Source: Lolium rigidum | Taxonomy: Eukaryota; Streptophyta; Magnoliopsida; Poales; Poaceae | NCBI RefSeq assembly: GCF_022539505.1 | Contig: NC_061512.1 | Location: forward strand, 255,766,510-255,830,509 | DNA length: 64,000 nucleotides | Reading direction: 5' to 3' | In this document: one piece after another, positions 34,747 to 47,984 of the stretch | Numbering within the stretch: the stretch's first letter is position 1 | Layout of the letters: every line of letters begins with the position of its first letter | Made by a program: the position numbers and the translations under genes | The notes under the pieces: model-generated | Told to the model about the DNA's origin: nothing | What the model saw: only the letters and a program-made list of their open reading frames with translations | Database searches by the model: none

Positions 34747-37268
34747 TGAAAGTGCATGGAGCCCCCATGTGTGGTTTTGGTAATTAATGACAATCCCTAT
34801 GGACTAATGTTTGCATTGAGTTATATTTGTAGGAGTTGTCCATAGGCAATTCTTGAACCATATGTTGGCTTCAAGGTTGCAATAAGAAGAAATTGATGAA
34901 GGATATCAAGTGTCAAGTATGTCTTGAAGATGAAGATGTAGTGAGCCCTCAAGTTACTTCAAGACATCAACATGATGAAGAATGAAGAAATGTAGTGCAA
35001 GTTCAAGATGAGCCAACTCGAAGAGTTCATAAGCTTGAAGCTTGCCATGGAGAAATGATGTGCAAGTTCAAGATGAGCCATCTCGAAGAGATCCTTTGCT
35101 TGAGTCTTGCCATCCATATGGTGATCATGGATATGTGAAGATGCGCCGAAGAAGAAGCTCTCCCATGGTGGATTATGGGGGAGCAATCCACATGGTGGTC
35201 ATGGTTATGCGAAGATGCGCCGAAGAAGAAGCTCTCTACAAGACTTCGTCAAGCAAGCACAAGCAAGAAATGCGTTCCATCTTGTTGAGGTCAAGATCGT
35301 CGTCATCAAGCTCAAGTGGAATGCGCAAGTATAAGGTTTGCTCTTAATAGGGTTTCTTTCTCACCGGTCTCATAATGTAGTTGGAGACCGGTTTATAGTT
35401 TAGTTGCCGTACTATCAAGAGGGCTCTCGAGTGAGTAACTCGATCGTATCGTTCGGAGAGAGCTCAAACCTTTGCATCCTTGCATCATCTTTCTTGGTTG
35501 TCATTTGGACCTTATCCATGTGATGTTTTAGAGCTTGTGCTTATTCTCATGACAAGCTTCTAGTTCATCGAAAACGGATTTCGCATAGATCACTTGTTGC
35601 GTTTTCGAGTTTGGTTCATCATCTTTCTTGGTTGTCATTTGGATCTTATCCATGTGATGATTTAGAGCTTGTGCTTATTCTCATGACAAGCTCTAGTTCA
35701 TCAAGAATGGTTTTTGCACCGGCAACTTGTTGCATTTTCGAGATTGGAGGTTTTACCGGTATGTCCTTTTTAGATAGGTCAAACCTTTCATCATTTGTTT
35801 CTATCCTCCCTTGTTGGACTATGATGGTTTCCTGCATGATCTTGTAGAGCTTGTTCCTAGCTTCAAAACAAGCCCAAGATCATCAAAATCGGAGTCCGGA
35901 TGCTAAAGTTATGCCCGTTTTAGTTTTGGTGTTTCTGCAGTTTACTTGAGCCGGATATTTCGGAAATATCCGGGCCGGATTATCCGGGCAGGATATTTCG
36001 GAAATATCCGGCCCCCGAAATCGGCTAAGGACCCGGGGAATTGCTCGCTCAAGTATAGGGGCCGGATTTTTGGCCGGATTTTGACCAGGTTTTGTCCCCG
36101 AGGCCGGATTATCCGGGGCGGATTATCCGGCCCCAACTTAGGCCGGATTATCCGGCCCTCGAAAGTCTCGCAACGGCTCGATTTTCTTGGGGGGGGGTAT
36201 AAATACCCCCTTCTTCCTCCTTGGGCTGTTGCTTCTTCCACTCTCTCTCTCCTCCATTGTTGTTCTTGAGAAGCTTGCCCTATCTCTCTATCCCTCCATG
36301 ATTCTTGCCCCATTTTGAGGGAAAGAGAGAGGAGATCTAGATCCACACTTTGACCAAACCAAATCATCTCTTTGTGAGTGAATCTTTGGGATCTAGATCT
36401 TGGAGAATTTTGTGTTCTCCTCTTTGTTCTTCCTCTCTTATTCCCCCAATAGCTTTTGTAGCTTTGTTGGAATTTGAGAGAGAAGGACTTGAGCATCTTT
36501 GTGGTGTTCTTGCCATTGCATTTGGTGCATCGGTTTGAGTTCTCCACGGTGATTCGTGGTGGTGAAAGCAAGAAGGTTGTTACTCTTGGGTTCTTGGAAC
36601 CCTAGACGGATTCTACGCCTTTGTGGCGATTTGTTGGGAGCCTCCAATTAAGTTGTGGATGTGTGCCCCAATCTTTGTGTAAGGCCCGGTTTCCGCCTCG
36701 AAGGAAATCCCTTAGTGGAACCGTGACCTAGGCCTTTGTGGCGAGGGTCACCGGAGATTTAGGTGAGGCGCCTTCATGGCGTTCGGTGTGTGGTGTGAGT
36801 ACCGCATCTTGGGGTGAGGCCTTTGTGGCGTTGGTGTGCATCGAGCAACCACACCTCAAGGTGAGCCTCTTGTGGCGTTCGGGAGCACTAAGCAACCGCA
36901 CCTCTCCACCGGAGATTAGCACTCGCAAGAGTGTGAACTCCGGATAAATCATCGTCTCCCGCGTGCCTCGGTTATCTCTATACCCGAGCTCTTTACTTAT
37001 GCACTTTACCTTGTGATAGCCATCGTGCTTGAAGTTATATATATCTTGCTATCACATACTTGCTTGTATTGCTTAGCATAAGTTGTTGGTGCACATAGGT
37101 GAACCATTGCTTAGAATAAGTTGTTGGTGCACATAGGTGAACAATAGTATATAGGCTTTGGGCTTGACAAAGTAAACGCTAGTTTTATTCCGCATTTGTT
37201 AAGCCCATCTCGTAAAAGTTTTAAATCGCCTATTCACCCCCCCTCTAGGCGACATCTGTGTCCTTTCA
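34747..37268 (+). repeat. 3' LTR of the gag-only element
   Basis: 2522 bp, collinear with the 5' LTR. It lacks a short TCCCATGGTGG..GGGAGCAATC segment present in the left copy, and has a TATA motif at 36198. Confidence 0.9.
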
Positions 37269-37895
37269 GAGCTCTCCACCACGATTAGTTCGAGTGAGAG
37301 ACCGTGAGCTTGTTACTCTTGGAGGGAAACCTCCTAGTTGGCTTGGCGGTTGGTGCTCCGGTGATCTCTTCAAGAAGATTGTGAAGCGGCCCGGGCTTTT
37401 CCTTCGTGGAGCTTGTGAAGTGGTTGTGGAGCTTGCCATCTCCGGAGCGGAGGAAAAGCTAACCATAAGGAAAGGGCCATTATCCTTCGTGGGTGTGGTT
37501 CGGAGAATAGGGTGAGCCTTCGTGGCGCGGGAATCCTTCGTGGGACCTCCACTCCTCCAAACGTGACGTACCTTGTTGCAAAGCAAGGGAACACGGGAAT
37601 ACATCCTCGTCTCCGCGTGCCTCGGTTATTTCTATACCCGAGCTCTCTTTCCTTGTGATAGTCATCGTGCTTGAAGTACATATATCTTGCTATCACTTGT
37701 GCTACATATATCTTGTGCCTATCTTGCTTAGCTCTAGTTGCTATTGTTACACTTAGTTGAGCTTAGCATATTTAGGGTTTGTGCTTGTAAACTAAACGAT
37801 AGTTTAATTCCGCATTCTTACAAGACAAATCCGCAAGAGTTTGTAATTGCCTATTCACCCCCCCCCCCCCCCCTTGGCGACATCTCGATCTTTCA
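37269..37895 (+). mobile_element. Solo LTR (right part)
   Basis: Starts with the GAGCT target duplication of the inner element. Continues the outer LTR to GGCGACATCTCGATCTTTCA at 37895 and contains a long C-run near 37857-37873. The outer target duplication TGATC follows. Confidence 0.82.
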
Positions 37896-38282
37896 TGATC
37901 AGAGATATCAAGGGGGAGTTTGTGGCGGGCGAATGCTTTTTCCTGCCCTGCGTGTCTGACCCAGAGCGGGCGGAGCTCCTTGCATACAAGAGGGCAATCA
38001 TCCTGGCAATGAAGAAGGGCGTGAGAAGGATCTATCTGGAGACTGATTGTCTAAGTGCTGTGGCGAAAGTCAAGAGTAGCGATTTGGATCGTTCATCACA
38101 TGGGCCTCTTGGAAGAGATTAAAGAGTTGCTCAAGACGTTTGCTGAACACAAGGTTGGACACGCACGTCATGATGCGAATGGCGTTGCGCATAGATTAGC
38201 TAGTGAAGGATGCGGAAATAAAATATGTAACACCTGGTTGGTTTCCCCACCGAAGTTCATTGTAAACCTTTTTGGCATCTGA
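37896..38282 (+). pseudogene. LINE-type RNase H remnant, 3' fragment
   Basis: Resumes the RVT_3 RNase H domain exactly where the 5' fragment stopped, starting IRDIKGEFVAGE after the duplicated TGATC. Visible motifs are AELLAYKRAI, LETDCLSAV and the late HDANGVAHRLASEG, which with the upstream NADGAF supply the usual acidic residues. A frameshift occurs near 38095. The stop is at 38280-38282, followed by a short 3' tail with an A-run near 38365. Confidence 0.8.
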
Positions 38283-40849
38283 GTATGCTGGTTGATTAAT
38301 AGATTGCAGCGTTTGATCTATAAAATAAAAAGCTCCCGAGCTCATATGGCCTTGCTCGAATAAAAAAAATTCAAGAAAGTAGCAAACAAAAAAAAACTGA
38401 AATCGTTGTATAATGAACATCAACAGGTGCCAGAATTCTCCAACGTGCAGATCATGGGCCGTAGCCCGTGGAACAGAGGTAGTCCGGGCTTGTAATCTGG
38501 ATCAACATTTCGCACACCCTCCCGTCGCAAAAAATATGAAGTTCAGGAAAAACTCAGGACACAGCCGGAAGCAGAGGGTGTGGGTCCAGAGACGGGCGGC
38601 GTGATGTGTGGTGACTGCCTGACTGGTGAGGCGGGCGGGCAGCGGTCAGGGTCCGGTGGCTGGCGCACGCGCGCACGCAACCGCACCAGCATGGCCATGG
38701 CGACTGTCACTGTCTTCCTTGTGTGTAGCATCTGGAAACATGGGTTTCCTCGCCGCCGATCGATGCCGATGCCGATGCCGCACCGCAGCAGCCTTCACGC
38801 CCACCACAACCACGAGCAGCTACGGCTGTGACGGATAGTACTGCTCCTACGAGTAGCATCTTTTATGAAGTGAGCAGTGGAGTAAACGCAGTTGGTGGTA
38901 CTCCATTCATTGAGCTCGTCAGATTTTTCCCCCAGGATCGATCGATCGATCCAAAGCCAGCCAAAGGGCAGCAGTGCACAAGGGGTAGTACGTACGACGG
39001 AACGCAGCGGCAGGCGGCAGCGCTGCGTTTTTACTATGCTCAGTCCGGCCCGGCCGTGTTAATCAGCAGCACCCGTCATGTCAGCTCACGCGCTGCACTC
39101 ACTAAACTGCGCGCATAAAACCATGGCCAGTAGTACTACTACTGCCAAAGGCGTCCCCGTCCCCGTGCTCCATCAACTTCTCTCGCTGCTGGTATCCCGG
39201 CCATTGTTCTTCCATTCCTAGCAAGCAGTCACGGTCACGGAGGAGACAGAGCGACATTTTTAAGATCCAGGAAAGCCGGACCCTAGCTGCAATGTTTATC
39301 GCCCGGCAGTCCGGCACGGCCGGCTCTTGTCCGAATCCACCAAAGCTCCGGGTCTCGGGTCTGCTCTCCTGGGTAACAACAAAACAAAACGCTGGTTGCC
39401 CTTGTAACTTGGGCTCCCCGGATTATCTTAGCCCCTCCTAGCAAGCAGCCTACCAGTTCCACCCATGCTGCCGTACGTAGTCCGATTCTTTAACCACCAC
39501 CCCAGCTGCCTATCCACTCACGACAAGCAGCCACACTGATAAATTTTCGATGAAATTTGCTGCTCATCTTCCTCCTAGCTAGCTCCGTGCCAGAGGCCTG
39601 AGGAACGATCGAGGAGTGGCGATCTCGCAATGACGCTACGATGATGATGATGGAGGATCGCTTCTTCGACGCCGTCGCGCACCAAAGGTGGCAGCGTTGA
39701 CGTGGCTCGGCACCTGAAAAATCGGATCATTTGAGTTCTTGCAGAGATCAAGATTGCTTCTTTTGCACCCTCTGTTCGCGGCCGGACCGGACCAGGAGAG
39801 AAGAGGGACGATGATGGCCGTGACATGTTCAGCGTCAGTCAACCTCCACCGCTTTGATGCCCTGCCCTGCCCTGCATAGTCTGCATTGCTTCCTCTGGGC
39901 TGGACCGCGTCATCATTGCGACCGCGAATCAGCAGCAGAGGCGCGCCTCTGCTCGAAATCTCCTTTCTACGTACGCTCGTCTGATTCGCGAGGTTTATCG
40001 TGTGGCGTCACGTGGACGGACGGATAATCCTTCCACTTTTTCCATTCTTCCTTTTGGGGGATAGGTAGATACGGCTGGTCGTTTCTTCGGTACACCTTCT
40101 CTCACGGTTTATTAGGCGTGTGCGTATTCTTAGGTCGTACATATGATCCAAAAACTCACCTTGGCATGCTCATATCGTGATTGTGGCGATGATACATGCG
40201 TGTGGTAAGTGTGTGTTGTGCCCATACCATCCCATGGTACCTAGCGATTAGGTTTCGACCTTGTAGTCGGAGTCGGTAAGGGCACGTGCATGGTATGCTG
40301 GCGTCCGGCCGTACGAGCGCTCGCCAAACACTCGGTAGGTTTCTTCGTTTTCTGGGTCTTGGGCTCTTGACTCGGTACGGGTGTGTGGTACGTGGTACGG
40401 CGGTGTCCGCCATACATGCGTTTGCTAAACTTACTATCGATTTTGTGGAAAATAATGAGTTGTCTACGTGTGTTTTAGAGATGGTACGGACGGGCCGTAC
40501 GGCAGGGGCTTGCCGTACTGCTGGTCACCAAACTCGTTGACTTCGATATTTTTCTTTGCGACTTCTTCCTTTCAACTCAAGAATTCTGTCAAGAGCTCCA
40601 AACAATAGGAAACAGCAAGTAGCACTATTCATTATAGCCACATTAAAAATTCATAACTAGGAGCAATTTAAAATTTTGTTTCTTATCTCCCTTAAAATCA
40701 TTTGAACATTCTTTAATATGAAAACAAAACAACTTTAATAAAAAAACTTAACAACAACTTTATTTACATTTAGCTCGACAAAGTGCTTCTATTTTTAACC
40801 ATTTAGCTCGACCATGATGGCGATCATTTGGGCCTGACGAGTGGAACTC
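38283..40849. other. Intergenic, no supported gene
   Basis: Mixed composition with many short open frames and no domain I recognise on either strand. A GATCGATCGATC run lies near 38937 and short trinucleotide runs near 39640. Around 40270-40540 there are several GTACGG/CCGTAC words that may be a worn MITE. Nothing here can be called a gene with confidence. Confidence 0.4.
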
Positions 40850-41500
40850 CCACGCCAAAAAAGTTGCCCTTCAAAGTGATGATCCCATCTTCATTCTTCT
40901 TATGTTTCTTCTTCCTAGGGAAATGCACAACAAAAGGGTCCCTGGAATGTAATTCAAATCTGGAGATTGATTAAAGCTTTAATAGTTCTTAAAAATGATC
41001 TACCTTCAAATGTATCTTCTATCTTGACAGGAAGTTTTTAAGATAGTTTCTTATAATCAGTTTCTAGCTCACGCACCTTCATATCTACTTTATGAATAAA
41101 TTGTGGGTACATGGATTCATTACCTTCCTCCATACTTGGGATTTTGAAGGTGATCATGTTAACAAGGTCCTCCATGGTGTAATCTTGCGAAGGATCATTG
41201 TTGTAGTCCCATTCTCATCATCTTGAGATCTTCCACTAGGTTGGGTTTGAGGATTTCCAACAAATCTTGCGAGTATGAGAGTTTTAATCTGAACTATCTT
41301 TCCAAGTCATGTCTCGGTTCTTTCTTGAAGAGCATGCACATCTTGCTTAAGTGCCATAGCTTGGTTAGACAACTTAGCAAGATTTTCATGGTTATCTATG
41401 ACTTTCATTAAGATATTATTTTGCTTAGTTTGAGATTGTAGAAAGTTTTAAAATGTATTTTCTAGCATGGAGAGATTACCATTATTTACTACCATCCGAA
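40850..41500 (-). mobile_element. Degenerate retrotransposon gag-like fragment
   Basis: The minus strand has a broken frame reading NHENLAKLSNQAMALKQDVH followed by ALQERTET and, in a shifted frame, GNPQTQPSG. This resembles the C-terminal coil of Triticeae Gypsy gag-like proteins. Many stops. Family assignment is tentative. Confidence 0.35.
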
Positions 41501-41729
41501 CTTAGAATAATATGAAACCAATGCTGTTGGAAAGATAACAAGTACTATCCGACAAATAAAACGATAGGAATGAAGGCTACCCCATGAATATACTATTTCC
41601 CTAGTTGTTACGAACTATCATATAAATGGCCAAGAATTGATACGAATGAAGTGAATTTATGCAAAGGACCAGATGAAGAGAAAAAAAAATGAAATACGAG
41701 TTATAGGAAAAACTAGTCGAACATAAGAA

Positions 41730-44640
41730 CAATTTAAGTGTTGTTGCTAACTTCGTTATTGATAATCCCGAAGTGCAGGGGATCACCGCAGTATAATTCG
41801 ATAAGTATTTGAATGTCAAACCCAGGAGGAGCTGAAGGTAAACTATATATTCTCTAAGCCTTATAACCCACTTATATGGCCTTCTATGTAAAGCTAGGAT
41901 ATATGGTGTGTGTGTGTGTGTGAAGAGGTTTTTACTATAAAACTGCAAGTGCTAAAATTAAAATGCAAGAAGTAACACTAATGCAAAAAAAGTAAAGTGC
42001 AATAAAGTAAAGTGATATGAAGTGAAGTGAAGTGGAGTAACTCAAGGGAGTAAGTTTTCTAGAAAATTTCTATTTCATTTGTGTGGTTGTCATAATTAGT
42101 GAAGCACAAAGATAGTCTTTTTATTGTTTCTTCTAGAGAGGAGCCATAGATAGGTGTAGCCATGGATATGAGCAAATACACCACTGGTGATTGACCCTAA
42201 GACCATAGGTATGAGCAAACAAAAGAATTATTAAGCCATAAAGTCCAACTACCGATGAAAGTTTAAAGTTCCACAAAGTTATACTCCCCCGTTTGATTAA
42301 CCATGGGTTAATACAACATGCATCTAAGAATTGGGACATGGTTTCCTTTAGGCTCCATCTGTCCCTCATCCTATCAACATGCAACGGTGACAACCTTATG
42401 CATCCCCCAACATATGTGTGAACTCATATATTAGTATAAAATATCATCATAGAAGATAACAAATACGTATATGCAACCATCACAAATTATCTCAAAATTG
42501 CCATGAAAAAGTCACTACTCAAACAATGACATAGAGATACAATAGATCATGGGAAAACAATATATTACCTCACAGATCATGTTTGCCGAGATATTACAAG
42601 GGGTAGATGAAGACGGTGTTGTTGTAGATGGTGATGAAGATGCTCATGATGCCCACACCAGAGGGGGGGGGGGGGTGGTGGAGTCCATCGGGAAATTTCG
42701 GCAGCGTTTCCCTCCTTCGATCTCCGCCGGTGTGTTTTTGATGTCCGCCGCCGTAGCTTCGACGAAATCCCTGGGGGTCATATATATAGTGGTTTTTAGG
42801 AAAAAACAAGTCAGTCCCTGGACGCTCGAGATGGGAAAGGACCCTGATAGCGCACCCAAAGGGGGTGGGCGCACCACAGGCCCTCTTTCCGAGCCTGTTG
42901 AACTCCTGGTGGCACACTTTATCTCATTTTGTTCGTCTCGAAATTTCCGAAGTGTGGCTAGATACGTCTCAAACGTATCTATAATTTTTTATGCTTCATG
43001 CCTGTTTTACACCAACTTATATATGTTTTGCTCATACTTCATTGCACTTTTATACATTTTCCGGCACTAACCTATTAACAAGATGCCACAGTGCCATTTT
43101 CCTGTTTTCTGTTGTTTTTGTATTTCAAAAAAGCTGTACAGAAAATATTTTCGGAATTGGACGAAACAAAAGCTGAAGTCAATATTTTACCGTAACAAAC
43201 ACATAGTCCAGAGGGGGGTCGAAGAGGAGCCACAGGGCGGCCACGCCATACCTTGACGCAGCCAGGCCTGGGCCTACGACAAGGGGTGGTGTGGGCCCCC
43301 GTGGCTCCACCGACATCGCCCCTCCGCCTATTTGTTCACGATCTCGGGAAAACCCTGAATAACCGAGCCTCCATCCACGAAAAGTTCCGTCGCGGCCGCC
43401 ATTGCAGAGAATCCATCTCGGGAGGGTTCTGAAGCTCCTCCCGGCATCCTGTCGGAGGGGGGAAATCATCGCCGGAGGCATCTACATCGCCATGCCCGCC
43501 TCTGAAGTGATGTGTGAGTAGTTCATCCCTGGACTATGGGTCCATAGTAGTAGCTAGATGGTTGTCTTCTCCAATTTGTGCCTCATGTTTAGATCTTGTG
43601 AGCTGCCCTACATGATCAAGATCATCTTTATGTAATGCTACATGTTTTGTTTGCTGGGATCCGATGAATGTTGTATATTATGTTGAGGTCGATTATATAT
43701 TCATGTCATATGTTATTTGTGATCTTGCATGCTCTCTATTGCTAGTAGATACTCTGGCTAAGTAGATGCTTGTGACTCCAAGAGGGGCTTTTTATGCTCG
43801 ATAGTACGTTCATGCCTCTAGTTTTCTGGAAGAGTGACAATAAATTCTAAGATTGTAGATGTGTTGTTGCTACTAGGGAGAAAACAATAATGTTTTATCC
43901 AAGGGTAATTTTATTGTTTACTTCACACACATTGTTTAATGCGATAATCTGTTGCTTGCAACTTAATACTGGAAGGGGTTCGGACGATAACCGAAAGGTG
44001 GATTATTAGTCATAGACACAGTTGGATTACGGTCTATGTATTATGTTGTAATGCCCAAACGAATCTCATAGTAATCATCTTATCATGTCTGGTCGGTATT
44101 CTGTCAATTTCCCAGCTGTAATTTATTCACACACCATGTTATTTATCTTTATGGAGAGACGCCTCTAGTGAACTGTGGACCCCGGTCCTTTCATTTACAT
44201 TGAGAAATTCAACCACTGCAATCATTCTCTGTTACTTACTGCAAATCTCTGTTCTCATTAATTACTGCAAACATCTCTTTCCACTCGATACGTCTAATCA
44301 TTTGTGTTCAGCAAACCGGTGAGATTGACAACCTCACTGTAAGTTGGGGCAAAGTACTTTGGTTGTGTTGTGTGCAAGTTCCACGTTGTTGCTGACGCCG
44401 GTAGTGCACCCTGCCACTAGTCAACTAGCAACACCTTCAGAAGTCACGCATTTCTCCTACTGGTCGATTAAACCTTCGTTTCTTACTGAGGGAAAACTTG
44501 TTGTTGTGCTTATCACACCTTCCTCTTGGGGTTTCCCAACCGCTTGCACAACAACCGCTACCAAGATTGTCTGGCGCCATCACCGGAGCACCATCATGGC
44601 CCCTGACATTACCCTTTTTCGACTCCCGTAGCTCCTGTAA
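41730..44640 (+). mobile_element. Degenerate Gypsy-type LTR and flanking internal sequence
   Basis: AAGTGCAGGGGATCACC near 41775 resembles the 3' internal region of Triticeae Gypsy elements. An LTR start of the TGATACGTCTCCAACGTATC type follows near 42959 (here TAGATACGTCTCAAACGTAT). Leader-like sequence with ACTGAGGGAAAACTTG near 44484 comes after. Order 3' internal, LTR, 5' internal suggests a recombinant or tandem remnant. No coding region survives. It also contains a (TG)n run near 41908 and a G-run near 42662. Confidence 0.45.
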
Positions 44641-44902
44641 AGTCAAAAACACTAAAAAGAGGCGTTTTCTGCTGAACATAATTAGAACCGGAGGAGAGAG
44701 ATTGTTTAAAAAATCCCCTAAAACATCATAAAACATGATCATAACATTATATAAGATGCAAATATGGTAATATGTTGCAATAAAGTGCAACGTTCATGTA
44801 TACATTTTACATGCATCAGTTACTCAATGTAGGTTCTTTGGTGGGTGGATTGGAATTGGAAGGATTGAAATAACATGAGGTAATTCAGCTAAGGTTGCCA
44901 TT

Positions 44903-47900
44903 TTCAAGAAAGTAAACTAGTGTCTTTGTCTATCATATTGTGTTGTAAAAATCGTGTTTACATTGGTTATAAGGCTATACATGGGGATACATGCACCTTC
45001 AACCATTCATCTTAAACATGGTTCTTATTTCAGAGCATTGAGCATTCTAACCTTGAACCCTAACCACTTTGAAAGTGCAGGGAATCCCCATATGTGATTT
45101 TGGTAATTAGTGACAATCGCTATGAACTAATGTTTGCATTGAGTTTTGTTTGAAGATTTTGTCCATAAAAAATGTTTGAACCATATGTTGGATTCAAGGT
45201 TGAAAGAAGAAGAAAATGAAGAAGACCAAGTGTTGACCAAGATGTTCGAAGAGTGATCCAAAGATTGGTCAAATAGGAGTTTAGCCGGCAAGTATGTCTT
45301 GAAGATGAAGATGGAGTGAGAACTCATAACCATAATGAAGAAAAGAAGAAATAAAGTGCAAGTTCAAGATGATCCATCTCAAAATATCATATGCTTGAAT
45401 CTTGTCATCCACATGATGATCATTATATGAAGATATGTCGAAGAAGAGGCTCTCTCATAGTAGCTTATGGGGAAGCAATCCGCAACACTTCAGCAAGCTA
45501 GCAGAATCAAGAAAGACGTTCCATCTTTATGGTGTGAAGATCGTCATCATCTAGCTGAGGTGGAATGCGGAAGGTTAAGGTTTCTTCTTGGTATACTTTC
45601 AAATTACTAGTCCCTTGTTGTTGTTGGGAGACCGGGTGTTAGGATCGGTAGAAGTACTCTTAAGAGTGGCTCTTGAATGAGTAACTTGATCGTATCATTC
45701 CAAGAGGTCAAACCCCTTTCATGCTTGGCATCATGTTTCTTGGTTGTTATTTGGATCTTATCCATGAGATGTTTTAGTGTTTGTGGTTATTCTCATGACA
45801 AGATCTAGTTCATCGAAAACAGATTTCAAACAGAAAACTTGTTGCGTTTTCGAACTTTTATTGGTTCTTCATTGAATGAGGTTCTTCACCTCTAAATTTA
45901 TAGGATGCTACTTGTTGTTATCTTTCAAAAAAAGTTTGGAGTTCGGATGTGGAAGATCTTGCATTTTTAGTTTATGTCATTTTAGGAGTTCGAGGTCGGA
46001 GACTCTAGTGTCTCTCATCCCAGAGACTCCAGCCTGGGTATGATCACAAAGATGAAAGTGTGCCTTGCTCTCGGTACCCAAAGTAGAGACTTTGGCTAGA
46101 CTCAGGAGACTCAAACCCCGAGACTCTGACCTTACTATGTTGAAGCCTGCTTAGGCCGGAGGCTCCGACCCATCTGGGTGCCGACAAAGTGTAAGCCGGA
46201 CACTCTAGTCATTCTTAGGCTGGAGACTCCGAGGTAAGTTGTCTGCAACGTCTAGTTTTTGGAGAGCACTATATAAAGCCTCATTCTTCCCCAAGTGGAT
46301 GTAGCTATTCAGATTTCCCACTCCTCCATTGTTGACATTGAGCAGCTCGCCCTATCTCTCTATTCATCTATGCTTCTTAAATATTTTTTAGGGAAACGTG
46401 AGAGGAGATCTGGATCTACATTTTCACCGATCAACATCCGCTCTTAGTGAGGGGAACATAGCTGATCTAGATCTTGGAGTTCTTTATGGATTTCCTCTGT
46501 TCTTTCTCTCCACTTCTCCCAATAGCTTTTCGCTTTGGTGGAATTTGAGAGTGAAGGATTTGAGCACCTTGTGTGTTCTTGTCATTGCATTTGGGGCATC
46601 AGTTTGAGTTTTCCACGATAATTCATGGAAGTGAAAATTTGCGAGCTAATTACTCTTTGGTGCTTGTACCCGGAGCTTGTTCCTCTTGGGTCCTTGAACC
46701 CAAGACGGCTTTGTGGTTTGGTGTTGTCGTGGAGCTTAATTTGTGTGATGTAAAGCTTGCATTGGATTTCTCTTGAGCCTCCAATTAAGTCGTGGAGATT
46801 GTCTAATCTTTTGCAGGCTCGGTGACTACCCTCAAGGGTCCCCTATTGTATCATGGCATATTGCATCGTGAAAGAGCACGAGGAGATTATGGTGAACCAT
46901 TGTGGCGCCGAGGAAGTCATTGTGCTTCCACACCACTCCAAAGGCGACTATCTTACTTTGGAAAATGAACTTTGGGATACATCAGCGTCTCCATGTCCCA
47001 TCGATTATACCTTTACCAAAGCTCTTTAATTGTGCACTTTATTTCGTGATAGCCTTCGTGCTTGAGGTTATATATCATACTATCACATAGTTGTCTATCT
47101 TTTTTAGCATAAGTTGTTGGTGCATATGGTGGTGAACCCTCATATATTGGTTTTGTGTGCTTGATAACTTAAACACTACTTTTGTTTCGCATTTGTTCAA
47201 CTCAATATTGTAAAAGTATTAAACCAATGTTCACCCCCTCTAGGCGACATCCTTGTCCTTTTGATGTTCTTATCTTGGTTCTTCCTTTGCCACCTCCACG
47301 TCGACTTTTGGTTTGCCTCATCCTCGATGTTGTCATAGTGAAATATGAAGATATAAAGGGTCACATCGCACAAGAAAGATCGACCAAAGCACCAAAAACC
47401 CACTGACCACATAAATAGAAAAACCCACAAGTGTTCGATTTGCTCAATTCAAAAACTCAAATAAGATTAGATTGAATTTTAAAAGTAAGTTGAAAGTTTG
47501 TAATGCTACAGGTACTAGCACATTAATTAGCCTCTTAAGTGCACTACTATTGTCTCAATTTTCCCCATATAATATTTTTGTATTATCTTCTTGATATTTC
47601 AATTCTATAGCCACAAATTACTCTCTTAATTGTGCATTAGTATCTTACTTTTATGAAATGATATCCTGTATATATACATATATATCTATATTATTTCCGT
47701 ATCATTTATTTACGTGGTCACAAGTTAGTCCATTAATTGTGCAGAAGTACTATCTTAATTTCACCAAATAATATCCCTTTATATCTATGTAGCCACAAAT
47801 GGCACTATTTATTAGCTACAAAACAATATCTCTATTCCATTAATTGATAGAGAAATAAAGTAGAAACTTTTCTACTATCTCTATTTTACAAATTAATAGA

Positions 47901-47984
47901 GAAATAAAATAGGAATATTCATATAGAGTTTATACCGTTATTTAAAAAATAGCAACTATGATTTTCCTAAACATTTCCTTTTCT
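44903..47984. repeat. Tandem duplication, copy A (interrupted by an LTR)
   Basis: About 0.89 kb of sequence (44903-45069 plus 47264-47984) is collinear with 47985-48849. Shared landmarks include CATTCTAACCTTGAACC, CACATCGCA, GTGTTCGATTTGCTCAA, TTGATATTTCAAT and TTTCACCAAA. It is diverged by substitutions and small gaps. The retroelement LTR at 45070-47263 is absent from copy B. Confidence 0.78.
45070..47263 (+). mobile_element. Old solo LTR, Sirevirus-like, inside copy A
   Basis: Begins TGAAAGTGCAGGGAATCCCC and ends CATCCTTGTCCTTTTGA. It is collinear with the 2.5-kb LTRs at 26185 and 34747 but much more diverged. About 2.19 kb with no internal region. Target duplication is not clear. Confidence 0.75.

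Larger units (their letters stand above)
26185..37268 (+). mobile_element. Sirevirus/Maximus-like Copia element with gag only
   Basis: LTRs of 2531 and 2522 bp (26185-28715 and 34747-37268) start TGAAAGTGCATGGAGCCCCC and end TTTCA. GAGCT is duplicated at 26180-26184 and 37269-37273. A Met-tRNA primer site and a terminal GGGGGAGA polypurine tract are present. The only recognisable protein is gag. No protease, integrase, RT or RNase H motif is seen in the 3.6 kb after it, so it would depend on a related autonomous element. The LTRs differ by scattered substitutions and by about 28 bp missing from the right copy near 35235, so insertion is fairly but not very recent. Lineage is inferred from gag, primer site and LTR architecture. 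Confidence 0.85.

Noticed and set aside
37857..37873. C-run, and G-run near 42662
   Set aside because: Simple homopolymers, likely variable and hard to assemble. No function inferred.
38580..39850. Possible small genes in mixed-frame open stretches
   Set aside because: Short, overlapping on both strands, no domain and no splice-consistent model.
41908..41922. (TG)n run
   Set aside because: Ordinary microsatellite.
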